Position numbers and translations under genes: made by a program. 64,000 bases of DNA from Peribacillus saganii (lineage in GTDB: Bacteria; Bacillota; Bacilli; Bacillales; DSM-1321), in NCBI RefSeq assembly GCF_003429095.1, contig NZ_QVTE01000017.1, positions 62,001-126,000 on the forward strand, given 5' to 3'. Below the pieces are notes generated by a model. It worked only from the letters and a program-made list of their open reading frames with translations. It had not been told where the DNA came from and searched no databases. This document shows, piece by piece, positions 42,844-53,032 of the stretch (position 1 is the first letter of the stretch; each line of letters starts with the position of its first letter).

Positions 42844-44343
42844 TTGTTCAATGTAGCAGATCAATTAAATTTTGCTGACAAACATGAGTATGTACTATCC
42901 GGTGTATTTGAAAAGGGCGGCAGACTGGAAGGGTTTGCTGCAGAGGCTGACGAGAAACTCGGAGGGCAATTGACCGAGCTTTTGAAGAATGGAGAGATTT
43001 CTTCAAAGAAAAAGATCGTTGGAAAAATACATACACTTGGCCTAATGGGGCCAAAGAGACTTATTTTTTTAGGGCTTGGAAAAGAAAAGGGATTGTCATT
43101 TGAATTTTTAAGAGAAGCGTTTGGCAAAGTATTTAAAAGCTTGCAAGAGGCAAAAGCTAATTCTGTTACGGTTATACTGGATTCCTTTACTAATGATTCT
43201 GTCGATGCTAATGACGCTGCTCATGCACTTGGCGAGGCTTTTGCGCTCGCAACCTATAAATTTGAGGGATACAAGCAAAAATCGAATGAAACGGAAAAGC
43301 AAATAGAAGCTATTACAGTAGTTAGCAATACTGAAAGCCATGAAATCAATGCTTCCTTGACGGTTGGGTATATGTATGGCCGAGGCACAAACTCTGCACG
43401 TACACTGGTCAATCTTCCTGGTAATATGCTGACGGCTGCTGACATGGCCGCTTATGCCTCAGAACTTGCAGACCGTTATGGTTTTGAATCTGAAATTCTT
43501 GTTAAGGAAGACATGCTGAAGCTTGGAATGGGGGCTTTGCTGGCAGTAAACCAAGGATCCCATGAAGAGCCAAGAATGATTGTCCTTAAATATCAGGGCA
43601 AGGAAGAGTGGACCGATGTAATTGGTCTTGTCGGAAAAGGAGTTACCTATGATACAGGAGGCTATTCCCTTAAGCCGAGAGAAGGGATGGTCGGAATGAA
43701 AACCGATATGGGCGGAGCAGCAGCTGTTCTTGGTGCAATGGAAATCATCGGTGAATTAAGGCCGGAGCAGAATGTAGTGGCTGTTATCCCGTCTACCGAC
43801 AATATGGTAAGCGGAACTGCATTTAAGCCGGATGACGTCATTACTTCTATGAGCGGAAAGACGATCGAAGTGCTTAATACGGATGCTGAAGGCCGGCTTG
43901 TGCTGGCAGACGCTGTAACATACGCTAAGCAGCATGGTGCGGAATATCTGGTCGATGTGGCTACCCTGACAGGCGGGGTTATCGTTGCATTGGGCAATGA
44001 AATGACAGGGGCAATGACCAATAATGAGGGTCTATTCGAGCAGGTTCTGGAAGCTTCATATGAAGCAGGTGAACCAATGTGGCGCTTGCCAATTACAGAA
44101 AAGGATAAAGAGCGTGTAAGAAACAGCCCGGTTGCTGATTTGAATAATTCACCTGGCCGGGATGGCCATGCCATCATGGGAGGCGCATTCATTGGAGAAT
44201 TTGCCGAAGACACGCCTTGGGTTCATTTGGACATAGCGGGAACATCTGTTACAAAAAAAGCATCCGAATTAGGACCAGCTGGCGCTACGGGAGTAATGAC
44301 ACGTACCCTAGCCCTGCTGGTGGAACGATTTCAAGTAAATTAA
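42844..44343 (+). CDS. pepA: Leucyl aminopeptidase, M17 family
   Basis: 499 residues from TTG (MFNVADQ) with GGGAGG upstream. The N-terminal macro-like domain is followed by the M17 catalytic domain: [19 protein letters not shown] (first metal-site Lys and Asp), [13 protein letters not shown], and the signature NTDAEGRL. The family is a hexameric dizinc or Mn aminopeptidase that removes N-terminal residues in the cytosol. Matches YuiE of B. subtilis in order. The following small coat-like gene has its own ribosome site. Confidence 0.95.
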   Translation: MFNVADQLNFADKHEYVLSGVFEKGGRLEGFAAEADEKLGGQLTELLKNGEISSKKKIVGKIHTLGLMGPKRLIFLGLGKEKGLSFEFLREAFGKVFKSLQEAKANSVTVILDSFTNDSVDANDAAHALGEAFALATYKFEGYKQKSNETEKQIEAITVVSNTESHEINASLTVGYMYGRGTNSARTLVNLPGNMLTAADMAAYASELADRYGFESEILVKEDMLKLGMGALLAVNQGSHEEPRMIVLKYQGKEEWTDVIGLVGKGVTYDTGGYSLKPREGMVGMKTDMGGAAAVLGAMEIIGELRPEQNVVAVIPSTDNMVSGTAFKPDDVITSMSGKTIEVLNTDAEGRLVLADAVTYAKQHGAEYLVDVATLTGGVIVALGNEMTGAMTNNEGLFEQVLEASYEAGEPMWRLPITEKDKERVRNSPVADLNNSPGRDGHAIMGGAFIGEFAEDTPWVHLDIAGTSVTKKASELGPAGATGVMTRTLALLVERFQVN

Positions 44344-44447
44344 AATAATGATTGTCCTTCTGTCTTGGGATAGGCTGCCTACCCATACGATTGTTGGTGT
44401 TTCCGCATATAAAATAGGGAGGCAAATATAACGACAGGAGGATTCAA

Positions 44448-44645
44448 ATGAACAATTATCACAGACAATATTATGGCGGTTATGGCCGAAATCCGTTTTT
44501 CTTTGCCGGTCCATTTGTTGGAGGATTGCTTGGCGGGCTGCTCACCACAGCTGTATTAGGCCCAAGGCCGTTTTATCCGGCTCCATACTATCCGGCTCCA
44601 TACTATCCGTATTATCCTTACTCATATGGCGGCTACTACTATTGA
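44448..44645 (+). CDS. Small Gly/Tyr/Pro-rich coat-like protein
   Basis: 65 residues after ACAGGAGG. Polar N-terminus (MNNYHRQYYGGYG), a hydrophobic Gly-rich segment (FFAGPFVGGLLGGLLTTAVLG), then a PAPYY repeat ending YGGYYY. This is the composition of small morphogenetic spore-coat or membrane proteins of Bacillus (YppG/YrkL-like), but I recognise no named family. It lies next to a second Tyr/Pro-rich gene that is frameshifted. Confidence 0.7.
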   Translation: MNNYHRQYYGGYGRNPFFFAGPFVGGLLGGLLTTAVLGPRPFYPAPYYPAPYYPYYPYSYGGYYY

Positions 44646-44671
44646 TCTTTATCGGCTGCATGCCAAAACAC

Positions 44672-44701
44672 ACCTCTGCTTAAAATAGCAGAGGTATTTT
44701 T
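44672..44701 (+). terminator. Terminator after the small coat-like gene
   Basis: ACCTCTGCT, TAAAAT, AGCAGAGGT, ATTTTTAT: perfect 9-bp stem. Confidence 0.85.
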
Positions 44702-44905
44702 ATGAAAATACTGGACCAACCACCCGACGCGGATGTGCCTGGCTTTACAGATCAGGATACTTTCATTGCTGGGAAAATATAACTCAAGTTACTGGGAAGA
44801 TGGAGATTAAGGGCTTCTCCATTTGAGGAAGAACCGTTATGGCTAATTTCGCTGTGTTTCTCTTCCGTGAAATCTAATATAATTCGATCAGGATTAAATT
44901 GGAGT

Positions 44906-45210
44906 TTAGGCTTTGCGGACTCCAGGTGAACGGATCATATCATTAACCTGGCTTGTTTTTGATGCTTTGGCGTCATTCATCAGTTTTTCGGAAAATTCCC
45001 TGGAATGGGCAATGGTTTGGGTGATTTTTTGGGCATCATTCAGTAACGCACCTGCCGACTGAGCAGATTTTATTAAAAAAGCAGTATTTACAGGAGGAAA
45101 TTGGCGATAGAGCGGGAAACCATATACATGGTGGTATCCCTGGTTAAAGGATATTGGTCTGGAAATCGGCCCATGTTATTGCCTGGATAAGGGTATGGAC
45201 GGTATTCCAA
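44906..45210 (-). pseudogene. Frameshifted YppG/YuzC-like Tyr/Pro-rich gene
   Basis: On the minus strand AAAGGAG precedes a TTG at 45210. The first frame reads EYRPYPYPGNN and soon loses sense. Adding one T in the TTT near 45142-45148 joins it to a frame that continues NQGYHHVYGFPLYRQFPPVN, then about 55 helical residues to a TAA at 44906. The composite (about 101 aa) has the Tyr/Pro-rich start and PPVNT motif that I associate with Bacillus coat-like proteins. Either a pseudogene, a sequencing error in a T run, or a slippage-controlled gene. Confidence 0.55.
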
Positions 45211-45313
45211 ATGGTTATCTCCTTTATCTTTTTTTAAAAGTTATGTAAAAGGGTATAGGAAATAAGTTATTAAGATTCAGGTATGGCTTTTGGCGGATAG
45301 AGGGGGTGGATAT

Positions 45314-45958
45314 ATGGAGTGGGAATCAATATTACATATTCTAGGCGAGTATGGCTACCCTGGCCTATTTTTTTATCTGTGGGTCGGCATCTTTATTTTT
45401 CCTCTCCCAAATGAAGTCATTGTTATGTCGGTTGCAATTGCGGCTGAACAAGGAGTTCTTGACCCGGTTTTTGCATTTGCCACTGCTTATGCAGGTATAC
45501 TGTTTGCGATAACTTCTATGTATTTCCTGGGTAGATATACTGGAAAATATTTGATGGGTTATTTTAACCGGAGAGATAAATTTAAGAGACTTATTTTTCA
45601 ATCCAATATCCTGATAAATAAATATCATGCGTTCTCACTTTCTATCAGTTATTTTATCCCGGGAATCCGTTTATTTCTGCCGTTTATTTATGGATTCAGC
45701 AGGCTTTCATTATCATCCTTTGCCCTGTTTTCCTACACAGGTGCCTTGTTGTGGCTCAGTCTTACTTTTTACCTTGGATATCAATTTGGGGACGAATTTG
45801 ACAGAGTCTTATTTTATGAGAAAGAAGTTTTATTTGTCCTGCTTGCGATTGCTGCTATTTATATCTTTTTCCAACTGCATAAAATAGCCCGATCTCGGGG
45901 AAAGGAAACCGGAAAAGAAACAAGCAGGAATACGTTGAAGCAAAAAGAGCGAGCTTAA
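45314..45958 (+). CDS. DedA-family (SNARE-associated/VTT domain) membrane protein
   Basis: 214 residues from the ATG (MEWESILHILGEYG) after GAGGGGGTG. Five or so membrane helices. DedA marks: FPLPNEVIVMSVAIAAEQG (with the conserved Glu), FLGRYTGKYLMGYF, and the re-entrant region SYFIPGIRLFLPFIYGFSRL containing the conserved PG and R. DedA proteins are lipid flippases (for example undecaprenyl phosphate or phosphatidylethanolamine carriers). The C-terminus is basic and cytosolic. yuxO starts 18 nt downstream. Confidence 0.88.
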   Translation: MEWESILHILGEYGYPGLFFYLWVGIFIFPLPNEVIVMSVAIAAEQGVLDPVFAFATAYAGILFAITSMYFLGRYTGKYLMGYFNRRDKFKRLIFQSNILINKYHAFSLSISYFIPGIRLFLPFIYGFSRLSLSSFALFSYTGALLWLSLTFYLGYQFGDEFDRVLFYEKEVLFVLLAIAAIYIFFQLHKIARSRGKETGKETSRNTLKQKERA

Positions 45959-45976
45959 CAGAAGGGGGAAAAAGAA

Positions 45977-46360
45977 TTGAAAACGGTTAATACATTATTG
46001 GAAGCACTTGGGATAGAAATCCTGGAGGTTGAAAATGGCCGGGTTACCGCCAAAATGCCCGTGGATCAAAGGACACGCCAGCCTTTTGGCCTGCTGCATG
46101 GAGGTGCATCAGTTGCCCTGGCTGAAACAGTAGCCAGCATTGGCGGGTATGAACTTGTCGATAAAGCAACGGAAGCAGTCGTTGGCCTCGAGATTAATGC
46201 CAATCATGTTAGGGGAAAGAAAGAAGGGAATGTGTTTGCTGAAGCGCGGGTGCTTCATCGCGGGAGGAAAACAATGGTATGGGATATACAAATAAGAGAC
46301 GAAGAAGGTAAACTCATATCGGTTTCCAGATGTACGCTTTCGGTAATACAGATTAAGTAG
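45977..46360 (+). CDS. yuxO: YuxO, PaaI-type hotdog thioesterase
   Basis: 127 residues from a TTG with GAAGGGGGA in front. Single hotdog fold: PFGLLHGGASVALAETVASI carries the HGG and catalytic Glu helix, followed by VGLEINANHVRGKKEG. These enzymes hydrolyse acyl-CoA thioesters, often aromatic ones. As in B. subtilis it lies next to the mrp cluster, convergent with it. Confidence 0.9.
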   Translation: MKTVNTLLEALGIEILEVENGRVTAKMPVDQRTRQPFGLLHGGASVALAETVASIGGYELVDKATEAVVGLEINANHVRGKKEGNVFAEARVLHRGRKTMVWDIQIRDEEGKLISVSRCTLSVIQIK

Positions 46361-46371
46361 GGACAAAAGCA

Positions 46372-46408
46372 AAACAGTCATCCGGTTATAATGGATGGCT
46401 GTTTTTTA
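46372..46408 (+). terminator. Terminator after yuxO
   Basis: AACAGTCATCC, 9-nt loop, GGATGGCTGTT, TTTTTAT. Confidence 0.85.
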
Positions 46409-46551
46409 TACTTATTCCTATAGTGAATTCTACAAAACTGAATAATAATTCTGGAAACTATGCATTCAAATCTATCATTCACTATACTATTTTTACCAAT
46501 TCCGCGTGAATTGCAGTGTATGAAAAAGCATTTTAACTTTTTTTATTTTAA

Positions 46552-46587
46552 TCGTAAAAGCAAAACTGCCGGCCAGGAGGCCAGCAG
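46552..46587 (-). terminator. Terminator of the mrp operon
   Basis: In minus orientation CTGCTGGCC, TCCT, GGCCGGCAG, TTTTGCTTTT, just after mrpG. Confidence 0.8.
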
Positions 46588-46607
46588 CAGAGTGAAATCA
46601 CACCATT

Positions 46608-46967
46608 TTACTTTTCAGCTTGGCGGATTTGATTTTTACCTTTTAAATCATCCTGCACACTTTTTTCCCACAATGGAACCCCGCTATTATATGCAGCCCT
46701 GCTTATCAAATGTCCGGCCACAGGAGACGTCGCAAAAATGAATACAATTGCTAGGATGACGCGGGAATTAAAATGGCCATGTTCAATCCAGAAGTAAAGA
46801 AATGTTCCGAGCAGGATGCTCATTACCCCAAGTGTGGCACTTTTGGAGGCGGCATGATTCCTTGTATACACATCTGGAAGCCTGATTACCCCAAATGTTG
46901 CTACAACACTTAAAAAAGCACCAAATAATATCAAGGCTCCTGCAATAATTTTAACGATTTCGATCAT
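46608..46967 (-). CDS. mrpG: Na+/H+ antiporter subunit G
   Basis: 119 residues, three membrane helices. The MnhG/MrpG family is recognised by [23 protein letters not shown] in its first half. It is the last gene of the seven-gene Mrp complex and overlaps mrpF by 17 nt. Part of the hetero-oligomeric antiporter for Na+ resistance and alkaline pH. Confidence 0.94.
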   Translation of the reverse strand: MIEIVKIIAGALILFGAFLSVVATFGVIRLPDVYTRNHAASKSATLGVMSILLGTFLYFWIEHGHFNSRVILAIVFIFATSPVAGHLISRAAYNSGVPLWEKSVQDDLKGKNQIRQAEK

Positions 46968-47235
46968 GCTCTATTATTTCCCCCTTCTCTAGAAACTTTG
47001 AAAAGGCTACTGTCCCGATGAACGCCAAAATTCCGACAAGCAATATTACTTCAAGAAATGCGCTTGTATCGAGAAGAATTGAAATTAGAGCAACAATCGC
47101 AATCAAATTGATTCCCATGGCATCCAGTGCGATAACGCGGTCCGCTGCCGAAGGTCCTTTGACCACCCTATATAACAGGCCGAGCATGGCTAGTGAAATA
47201 CATAAGAGGCTTATTCTTAAGATTATTTCTAACAT
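46951..47235 (-). CDS. mrpF: Na+/H+ antiporter subunit F
   Basis: 94 residues, three helices; MrpF features [20 protein letters not shown]. Shares one base with mrpE and overlaps mrpG. In B. subtilis MrpF alone can also help cholate efflux. Here it is in the standard place. Confidence 0.95.
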   Translation of the reverse strand: MLEIILRISLLCISLAMLGLLYRVVKGPSAADRVIALDAMGINLIAIVALISILLDTSAFLEVILLVGILAFIGTVAFSKFLEKGEIIEHDRNR

Positions 47236-47714
47236 TAGCGGCTTACCTCCAGGATTGCATTTTCAAAAGTGCTTTTGATACCTTGGATCACGTCTTCAGC
47301 ATCTTCTATATCCACTGCATGGATATAGAGAGTTTTATTGTCGTCTGAAACATCGACAACCAAGGTGCCGGGAGTAAGAGTGATTAAATTCGCAAGGACT
47401 GTTATTTCCCAATCCTTTTCGAGGACGGTCTGCATGGCGAAAATTCCTGGCCGCATATCTAACTTTGGCTTTAATACCACTTTTAAAACAGCAATATTAG
47501 CTAAAATCAGTTCCTTGATAAAGATTAGAAACAGCCTGAATACTGCATATGCCCGGATTAAATAAAATCTGCCGCTAAAGCAATTCCTAAACGCGAAGAT
47601 GATTAAAAGGCCAAGGAGATAGCCTACAAAGAAAGTTGAACTTGTATAAGAGGTTTTTAGGAACATCCAGGTAAAAGCGAGCACAACATTTAACAATATT
47701 TGAAAAGCCATCAA
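47235..47714 (-). CDS. mrpE: Na+/H+ antiporter subunit E
   Basis: 159 residues: hydrophobic N-terminal helices followed by a cytosolic beta-rich tail ([32 protein letters not shown]), which is the MrpE pattern. Overlaps mrpD by 4 nt. Confidence 0.95.
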   Translation of the reverse strand: MMAFQILLNVVLAFTWMFLKTSYTSSTFFVGYLLGLLIIFAFRNCFSGRFYLIRAYAVFRLFLIFIKELILANIAVLKVVLKPKLDMRPGIFAMQTVLEKDWEITVLANLITLTPGTLVVDVSDDNKTLYIHAVDIEDAEDVIQGIKSTFENAILEVSR

Positions 47715-49198
47715 CCCTCCTCCTTTAGTACGGCGTCAATATAAATTTGCGGGTCTACAAGAGGTTCTGTTCCCTGAATAATAAAAGGATACACAAATTC
47801 GGTACCAATCCCATACAAAACCGAAACCGCCACCAATATAACTGCAGGTGTTAATAACTTTGTTACAGGAACGGAAGATGCTGGAGTATAACTGGTCACA
47901 TTTCCCCAAAATCCATATATGAAGATCCTCATGATTGAATATAAAACAAGCAAACTTGAAATCAGGACAACTGCCATTCCTATAAAGGCTCCTTTTTCAG
48001 CGGCTCCCTGCAAAATCAGCAGCTTTCCTGAGAACCCGCTAAACGGGGGAATACCGGCAAGGGAAATCGCTGCCAGAAAGAAGGTCCATCCAAGACCAGG
48101 ATTGGTTCTGATTAGTCCGCCCATCTCCCGCAGGCTGCTGCTTCCGGTCACCTTCATCATAATGCCAGCCAAAAGAAATAGCGCTGCTTTAATGATCATG
48201 TCGTGGATCAAATAAAAGAGAGAACCTGCCAGTCCATCCTGGTTCATCAATGAAATTCCAAATGCTATAACACCTACTGCAATTACGATATTGTAGATAA
48301 TGATTTTTTTGACATCCCAGTATGCGATTGCTCCTATCACTCCAACGATAATTGTTAGAATTGACAGAATTCCCAGCAGCTCATGGGTATAACCTTGCTG
48401 ATGAGGAAACATAAGTGTATAGGTCCTTAGGATTGAGTATATGCCTACTTTGGTTAACAAAGCTCCAAATAAGGCGAGAACGGGAATCGGAGCGGCAAAA
48501 TAGGAGCCTGGGAGCCAGTAAAACAGCGGAAAGATGGCTCCTTTTAGACCGAAAACGATAAGGAACATTACAGCAATAACAGTAATGATCCCTGGCTGGC
48601 CAGCTTCCCCAATCCTTCTTCCGATATCGGCCATGTTCAGTGTGCCGACAACAGAATATAAATAGGCAACCGTAATGACAAAAAAAGCTGAGGAAATAAC
48701 ATTAACCAATATATATTTTAAAGATTCCCTCAGCTGGCCTTTCGTGCCCCCCAATACCAATAGCACATAAGAGGACATCAGCATTACTTCGAAAAAAACA
48801 AATAAGTTGAATATGTCACCTGTCAGAAAAGCTCCATTTACCCCAACCAATAAAAATTGAAATATAGAATAGTAATAGAATTTTTCCCGCTCCTTGCCGA
48901 TACCCCGGAAGGAGTACAGCAATACGGCAAACCCAACGAGGCTTGTGGTAAGCACTAAAAGGGAAGCCAGCATGTCGGCAACAATGACAATACCAAAAGG
49001 TGCTTTCCAGCTCCCTACTTCAAGGACCTTAATACCATTATTGGATATGTAATGTACCAGATATAACGCAACAGCCATTCCGCACAGAGATGAAAGGAAG
49101 GATATTCCTTTCTGGATCCCAGTCTTTCTGGCAAAGAATATCAAGATAACGCCTGTTAAAAGAGGCAATAAAACAGGCAGGAACACTATATTATTCAT
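47711..49198 (-). CDS. mrpD: Na+/H+ antiporter subunit D
   Basis: 495 residues, about 14 helices, related to complex I subunits NuoM/N. Key conserved stretches: FVFFEVMLMSSYVLL (with Glu), LPGSYFAAPIPVLALFGALLTKVG (with Lys) and LLAGIMMKVTGSSSLREMGG. A proton-translocating subunit. Overlaps mrpC by 8 nt and mrpE by 4. Confidence 0.96.
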   Translation of the reverse strand: MNNIVFLPVLLPLLTGVILIFFARKTGIQKGISFLSSLCGMAVALYLVHYISNNGIKVLEVGSWKAPFGIVIVADMLASLLVLTTSLVGFAVLLYSFRGIGKEREKFYYYSIFQFLLVGVNGAFLTGDIFNLFVFFEVMLMSSYVLLVLGGTKGQLRESLKYILVNVISSAFFVITVAYLYSVVGTLNMADIGRRIGEAGQPGIITVIAVMFLIVFGLKGAIFPLFYWLPGSYFAAPIPVLALFGALLTKVGIYSILRTYTLMFPHQQGYTHELLGILSILTIIVGVIGAIAYWDVKKIIIYNIVIAVGVIAFGISLMNQDGLAGSLFYLIHDMIIKAALFLLAGIMMKVTGSSSLREMGGLIRTNPGLGWTFFLAAISLAGIPPFSGFSGKLLILQGAAEKGAFIGMAVVLISSLLVLYSIMRIFIYGFWGNVTSYTPASSVPVTKLLTPAVILVAVSVLYGIGTEFVYPFIIQGTEPLVDPQIYIDAVLKEEG

Positions 49199-49532
49199 TA
49201 GCTTCGTTTCCTCTCAAATGATCCATATTATCTGTTCCCAGCTCTTGGTATGTTCTGTAGGCAAGAACGAGGAAAAGGGACGTAACCCCAAAGCTGATGA
49301 CAATCGCTGTTAAAATCAAAGCCTGGGGCAGCGGATCGACATATGCTTCAGCATGCTCACCGAGAAGCGGAACGGCGCCTCTTTTTAAGCCGCCCATCGT
49401 CAATATGAGAAGATGGGCACCGTGGCTTAATAAGCCAGTTCCGACGATGATCCGCAAAATACTTTTTGAAAGCATAAGATACGTAGCAGTGGTAAATAAA
49501 ATACCAATGACAATTGCCATTAAAATTTCCAT
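49191..49532 (-). CDS. mrpC: Na+/H+ antiporter subunit C
   Basis: 113 residues, NuoK-like with three helices. TATYLMLSKSILRIIVGTGL and VDPLPQALILTAIVISFG are the family marks. It shares its first base with the last base of mrpB. Confidence 0.96.
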   Translation of the reverse strand: MEILMAIVIGILFTTATYLMLSKSILRIIVGTGLLSHGAHLLILTMGGLKRGAVPLLGEHAEAYVDPLPQALILTAIVISFGVTSLFLVLAYRTYQELGTDNMDHLRGNEANE

Positions 49533-49954
49533 TATTCACTCTCCCCTATCGTCTGAATAATGGTCATCGTGACACCAATAACCACCAGATAAACTCCCAA
49601 ATCAAATAGTACAGCCGTATGCAATGATGTTTTGCCCAGGATTGGCAAATTAAAATAGCTGTAAGCATGTGTCATAAGAGGGGCATGGAATAGCCATGAC
49701 CCGGCAACGGTTGAGGCGGAGATCAGGAGCCCGCAAGCGATCATTATCTTATAATCAATTGGCAGCAGGGCCGCCACGGTTTTTAGATCATAGGCCAGGA
49801 GCAGCAGTACTATTGCACAGGATGTCATCAATCCGCCAACAAAGCCGCCTCCTGGTGAGTAATGCCCTCCTAAAAATATCGATATGGAAAACAGGATGAT
49901 TACGAAGGCGCAAACCTTAGTGACGGTTTGCAGGATTAAATCATTTGTTTTCAT
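49532..49954 (-). CDS. mrpB: Na+/H+ antiporter subunit B
   Basis: 140 residues, four helices. GGHYSPGGGFVGGLMTSCAIV is the MnhB signature. It overlaps mrpA by 14 nt, so translation is coupled. Confidence 0.96.
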   Translation of the reverse strand: MKTNDLILQTVTKVCAFVIILFSISIFLGGHYSPGGGFVGGLMTSCAIVLLLLAYDLKTVAALLPIDYKIMIACGLLISASTVAGSWLFHAPLMTHAYSYFNLPILGKTSLHTAVLFDLGVYLVVIGVTMTIIQTIGESE

Positions 49955-52352
49955 CCGCTTCCCTCCCCCTTGTCATGCGAAGCTTAATCAACGAATAAAT
50001 GCCGATTGCCGCGATGCCCAGCACCGTGATTTCAAACATTGTATCCAATCCGCGGAAGTCGACCAGTATGACATTCACAACATTTTTGCCGCCGGCTTCC
50101 TTATAGGAATTCTCGAGGTAAAAGCTTGCAATAGAATCAAAAAGTTTATTGCTGTGGGCAGACAATGCTATTAAAGCAATAATTACTCCAACGCCAAGCG
50201 AAATCAGTGCATTATTCAGCTTAAAGGTCATTCTCTCCTCTTTCAGGTTAATCTTCGGTAAGTGGTAGAAACAGAGGAGAAACAATGCAACTGAAATAGT
50301 TTCAATAATCAGCTGGGTCAGGGCAAGGTCCGGTGCCCGGAAAAGAACATAAAACAATGAAACGGTATAGCCAACAGCACCGAGCAGAATGATTGAGGTT
50401 AAACGGGACTTTACGAACAATATAGCAACAGAGCCAATCGCTATGATAATAGCGAGGATCAATTCATACATACGAATCGGGGCTGTATTATCAGTATCGA
50501 GCTTAAAAGCATCTTGCCAATACAGCGTAAAGCCTAACGAAATAATAAAGAACAAGAAGATATAAACGAGATAGCTGCGGATAAAGCCGGTCATAAACAA
50601 GCGGGTGACCCATATTGAAGCCCGTTCAGCCAGTTCAATGGTTTTATCATATAAGCGATTTAATGACCATGCTTCTGGCAAAGCATAATATACTTTTTTC
50701 CACCTTGGAACCGTTAAATAAAGCAGGATACCAATTGCGATAACACCTATTGTCATAAAAAGCTCAGGTGTAAATCCATGCCAAAAACCGATGTGGACGT
50801 GAAATTCCCCATCAAGCAAACTGGGAATAATGGATGCTACTGCGGGCTCAATAAGAGTTCCGGACAATAGGTTCGGAAAGATACCAAAAATAATAACCAA
50901 TGAAGCAAGTATAACCGGTGAAATCAGCATACCAAGCGGAGCTTCGTGAGGTGTTCTTTCCAATTTATCAGGCTGATGCTTCCCGCCAAAAACTTTAAAA
51001 ACAACAATCATACTGTAAACAAATGTAAAAATGCTTCCAATCCAAGCAAGGACAGGAAAAAGGATTCCCCAGGCATCAAGATTAAAAATGTCCATATTCA
51101 GAACATTCACCATACCTGTAAAGAACATTTCCTTACTTAAAAATCCGTTGAACGGAGGAAGCCCTGCCATTGAAAATGCGCCAATGACAGCGATGGTGAA
51201 GGTAATCGGCATAAAAGCCATCAGCCCGCCCAGCTTTCGGATATCCCTTGTACCGGTTTCATGATCAATGATGCCCACTACCATAAACAGGGTTCCCTTG
51301 AAGGTGGCATGATTAATTAAGTGGAATACAGCGGCTACAGTAGCAACCATATAAACATTTTCTCCGATTGATTCGTAATGCAGAGCGGCGGCACCTACTC
51401 CCAGCAGCGACATAATCAAACCAAGCTGACTGACTGTAGAGAAAGCCAGAATACCTTTTAAATCGGTTTGTTTTACCGCAGAGAATGATCCCCAAAAAAG
51501 CGTTGCGATCCCAAATGAAGCGATCAGCCATAGCCATACTCCGGATTCAGCGAATATAGGGCTCATTCTTGCGACAAGGTAAATCCCCGCTTTAACCATT
51601 GTTGCTGAATGCAGATAAGCACTTACCGGCGTTGGAGCTTCCATCGCATCTGGCAGCCAGATATGAAAAGGGAATTGTGCAGACTTTGTAAAGGCACCAA
51701 GCAGCACAAGCAGTAGTGCGGGTGTGAACAACGGATGTTCAAACAGGCTATCAGCTTGTCCAATCAGCTCGCGAATACTGAAGGTTCCTCCCATGATATA
51801 GAGAAGCACGAATCCTCCCAGCATGGCTAATCCGCCCAAAACAGTTATCAGCATGGATTTTTGGGCACCGTACCGGGACCTTTCGCGGTGATGCCAGTAG
51901 CCGATCAGCAGGAAGGAAGATAGGCTGGTAAACTCCCAAAATGTGTATAGGACAATCAAATTATCAGATAACACGACACCCAGCATTGCTCCCATGAACA
52001 AAAGCAGGAAGGTGTAAAAACTGCCCAGCCGTTCTTTTTCCTTCTGTAAATAGAAAATGGAATATAAGACGACAAGGGATCCAATCCCAGTAATCAGCAG
52101 AGCAAAAAGCAGGCCCAATCCGTCGACATAAACATCGAAGCTTACATTAAGAGACGGAATCCAGGCAAAGCTTTCTGCCACGGTTTCCCCGTTTTGGGTA
52201 GCAGACAGGAAACGGAAAAAGTATGTAAATAGAATTACTGGCAATCCGAGTACAAACCAGCCGGTGTGTACGCTGCGGATATGCTTATACAAAATTGGCA
52301 CTGCTATAGCAAGCAGAAAAGGCGAAAGAATAGCAAGGTGCAATAATGACAT
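49941..52352 (-). CDS. mrpA: Na+/H+ antiporter subunit A
   Basis: 803 residues, the largest subunit, related to NuoL with an extra C-terminal MrpB-like part. FWEFTSLSSFLLIGYWHH (Glu), LPDAMEAPTPVSAYLHSATM followed by VKAG (Lys) and HLINHATFKGTLF (His) line the proton path. The start ATG follows GGGGGG(A) in minus orientation. It is the first gene of mrpABCDEFG, giving Na+(Li+)/H+ antiport for pH homeostasis in alkaline or salty media. The promoter must lie in 52353-52667. Confidence 0.97.
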   Translation of the reverse strand: MSLLHLAILSPFLLAIAVPILYKHIRSVHTGWFVLGLPVILFTYFFRFLSATQNGETVAESFAWIPSLNVSFDVYVDGLGLLFALLITGIGSLVVLYSIFYLQKEKERLGSFYTFLLLFMGAMLGVVLSDNLIVLYTFWEFTSLSSFLLIGYWHHRERSRYGAQKSMLITVLGGLAMLGGFVLLYIMGGTFSIRELIGQADSLFEHPLFTPALLLVLLGAFTKSAQFPFHIWLPDAMEAPTPVSAYLHSATMVKAGIYLVARMSPIFAESGVWLWLIASFGIATLFWGSFSAVKQTDLKGILAFSTVSQLGLIMSLLGVGAAALHYESIGENVYMVATVAAVFHLINHATFKGTLFMVVGIIDHETGTRDIRKLGGLMAFMPITFTIAVIGAFSMAGLPPFNGFLSKEMFFTGMVNVLNMDIFNLDAWGILFPVLAWIGSIFTFVYSMIVVFKVFGGKHQPDKLERTPHEAPLGMLISPVILASLVIIFGIFPNLLSGTLIEPAVASIIPSLLDGEFHVHIGFWHGFTPELFMTIGVIAIGILLYLTVPRWKKVYYALPEAWSLNRLYDKTIELAERASIWVTRLFMTGFIRSYLVYIFLFFIISLGFTLYWQDAFKLDTDNTAPIRMYELILAIIIAIGSVAILFVKSRLTSIILLGAVGYTVSLFYVLFRAPDLALTQLIIETISVALFLLCFYHLPKINLKEERMTFKLNNALISLGVGVIIALIALSAHSNKLFDSIASFYLENSYKEAGGKNVVNVILVDFRGLDTMFEITVLGIAAIGIYSLIKLRMTRGREADENK

Positions 52353-52667
52353 GAAATCCCCCCATCATCGTTTTTTATCTAATCTATATTTTGAAAATGA
52401 TTAGCATTAGTAACTGAGCCCTCACCTAGGGAACAGACAATTACCTCCGTTAATAAACGAAACCGTATCGATAACGGTATGTTAACCATATTCTTAACAT
52501 AAAAATTATATCTTAATTTAAGATTGCTTGCATTCGTTGTATATCAGAGTATTTATATTTTCTGAAAATTATTAAATAGGAAGAAAGGCATCAAAACTTT
52601 AAAAAATTTTTTTAAAAGTATTACTTCCTTCTATTACAGAAAGACTAGAAAAAGGAAGGTGATCAAA
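52353..52667. other. Divergent intergenic region mrpA - small gene
   Basis: Holds the promoter of the mrp operon and of the small plus-strand gene. I see only a weak inverted repeat ACCGT-N7-ACGGT (52462-52478) and a possible TTGCAT-N16-TATTTA for the plus strand (about 52529-52556). AT-rich at the right end. Confidence 0.35.
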
Positions 52668-52916
52668 ATGGTCAGGATGAAAGCCGTCGCCTGCAGCAGC
52701 ATTTTCTTATTACTTTTTACCGGCGCATGGATAATGAATGAGGGAAACAAAAGGGAGTATATTATCTTTAATTATCGTAGTGATTCCCTGCCTGGATCAA
52801 GCTTTTCAGAGCCGTTTATTATTCCTGTACAAGAAGGCGAGCTTGATATTTCAAAGCAATGGAACTTCAAATCAAGGGAGTATATCCAAATCCGTAAAAC
52901 GGACCATAGTATGTGA
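52668..52916 (+). CDS. Small secreted or membrane-anchored protein, unknown
   Basis: 82 residues from the ATG (MVRMKAVACSSIF) with AAAGGAAGGTGA upstream. Residues 5-23 are a hydrophobic signal/anchor; after it comes a short polar chain of about 58 residues. The cysteine (residue 9) lies within the hydrophobic part rather than a lipobox. I recognise no family. Single gene upstream of the acidic-protein cluster. Confidence 0.6.
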   Translation: MVRMKAVACSSIFLLLFTGAWIMNEGNKREYIIFNYRSDSLPGSSFSEPFIIPVQEGELDISKQWNFKSREYIQIRKTDHSM

Positions 52917-53032
52917 TGTTTTCTAAAAGGATGCCCGTCTGAAAAATCCGCTGTTACATCAGGCAGTTTGTCTATCCTCCTTTTTCATCCCTGAATATAC
53001 TGCTTGTAAGTCAAATGAAGGGAGAAAGATAA

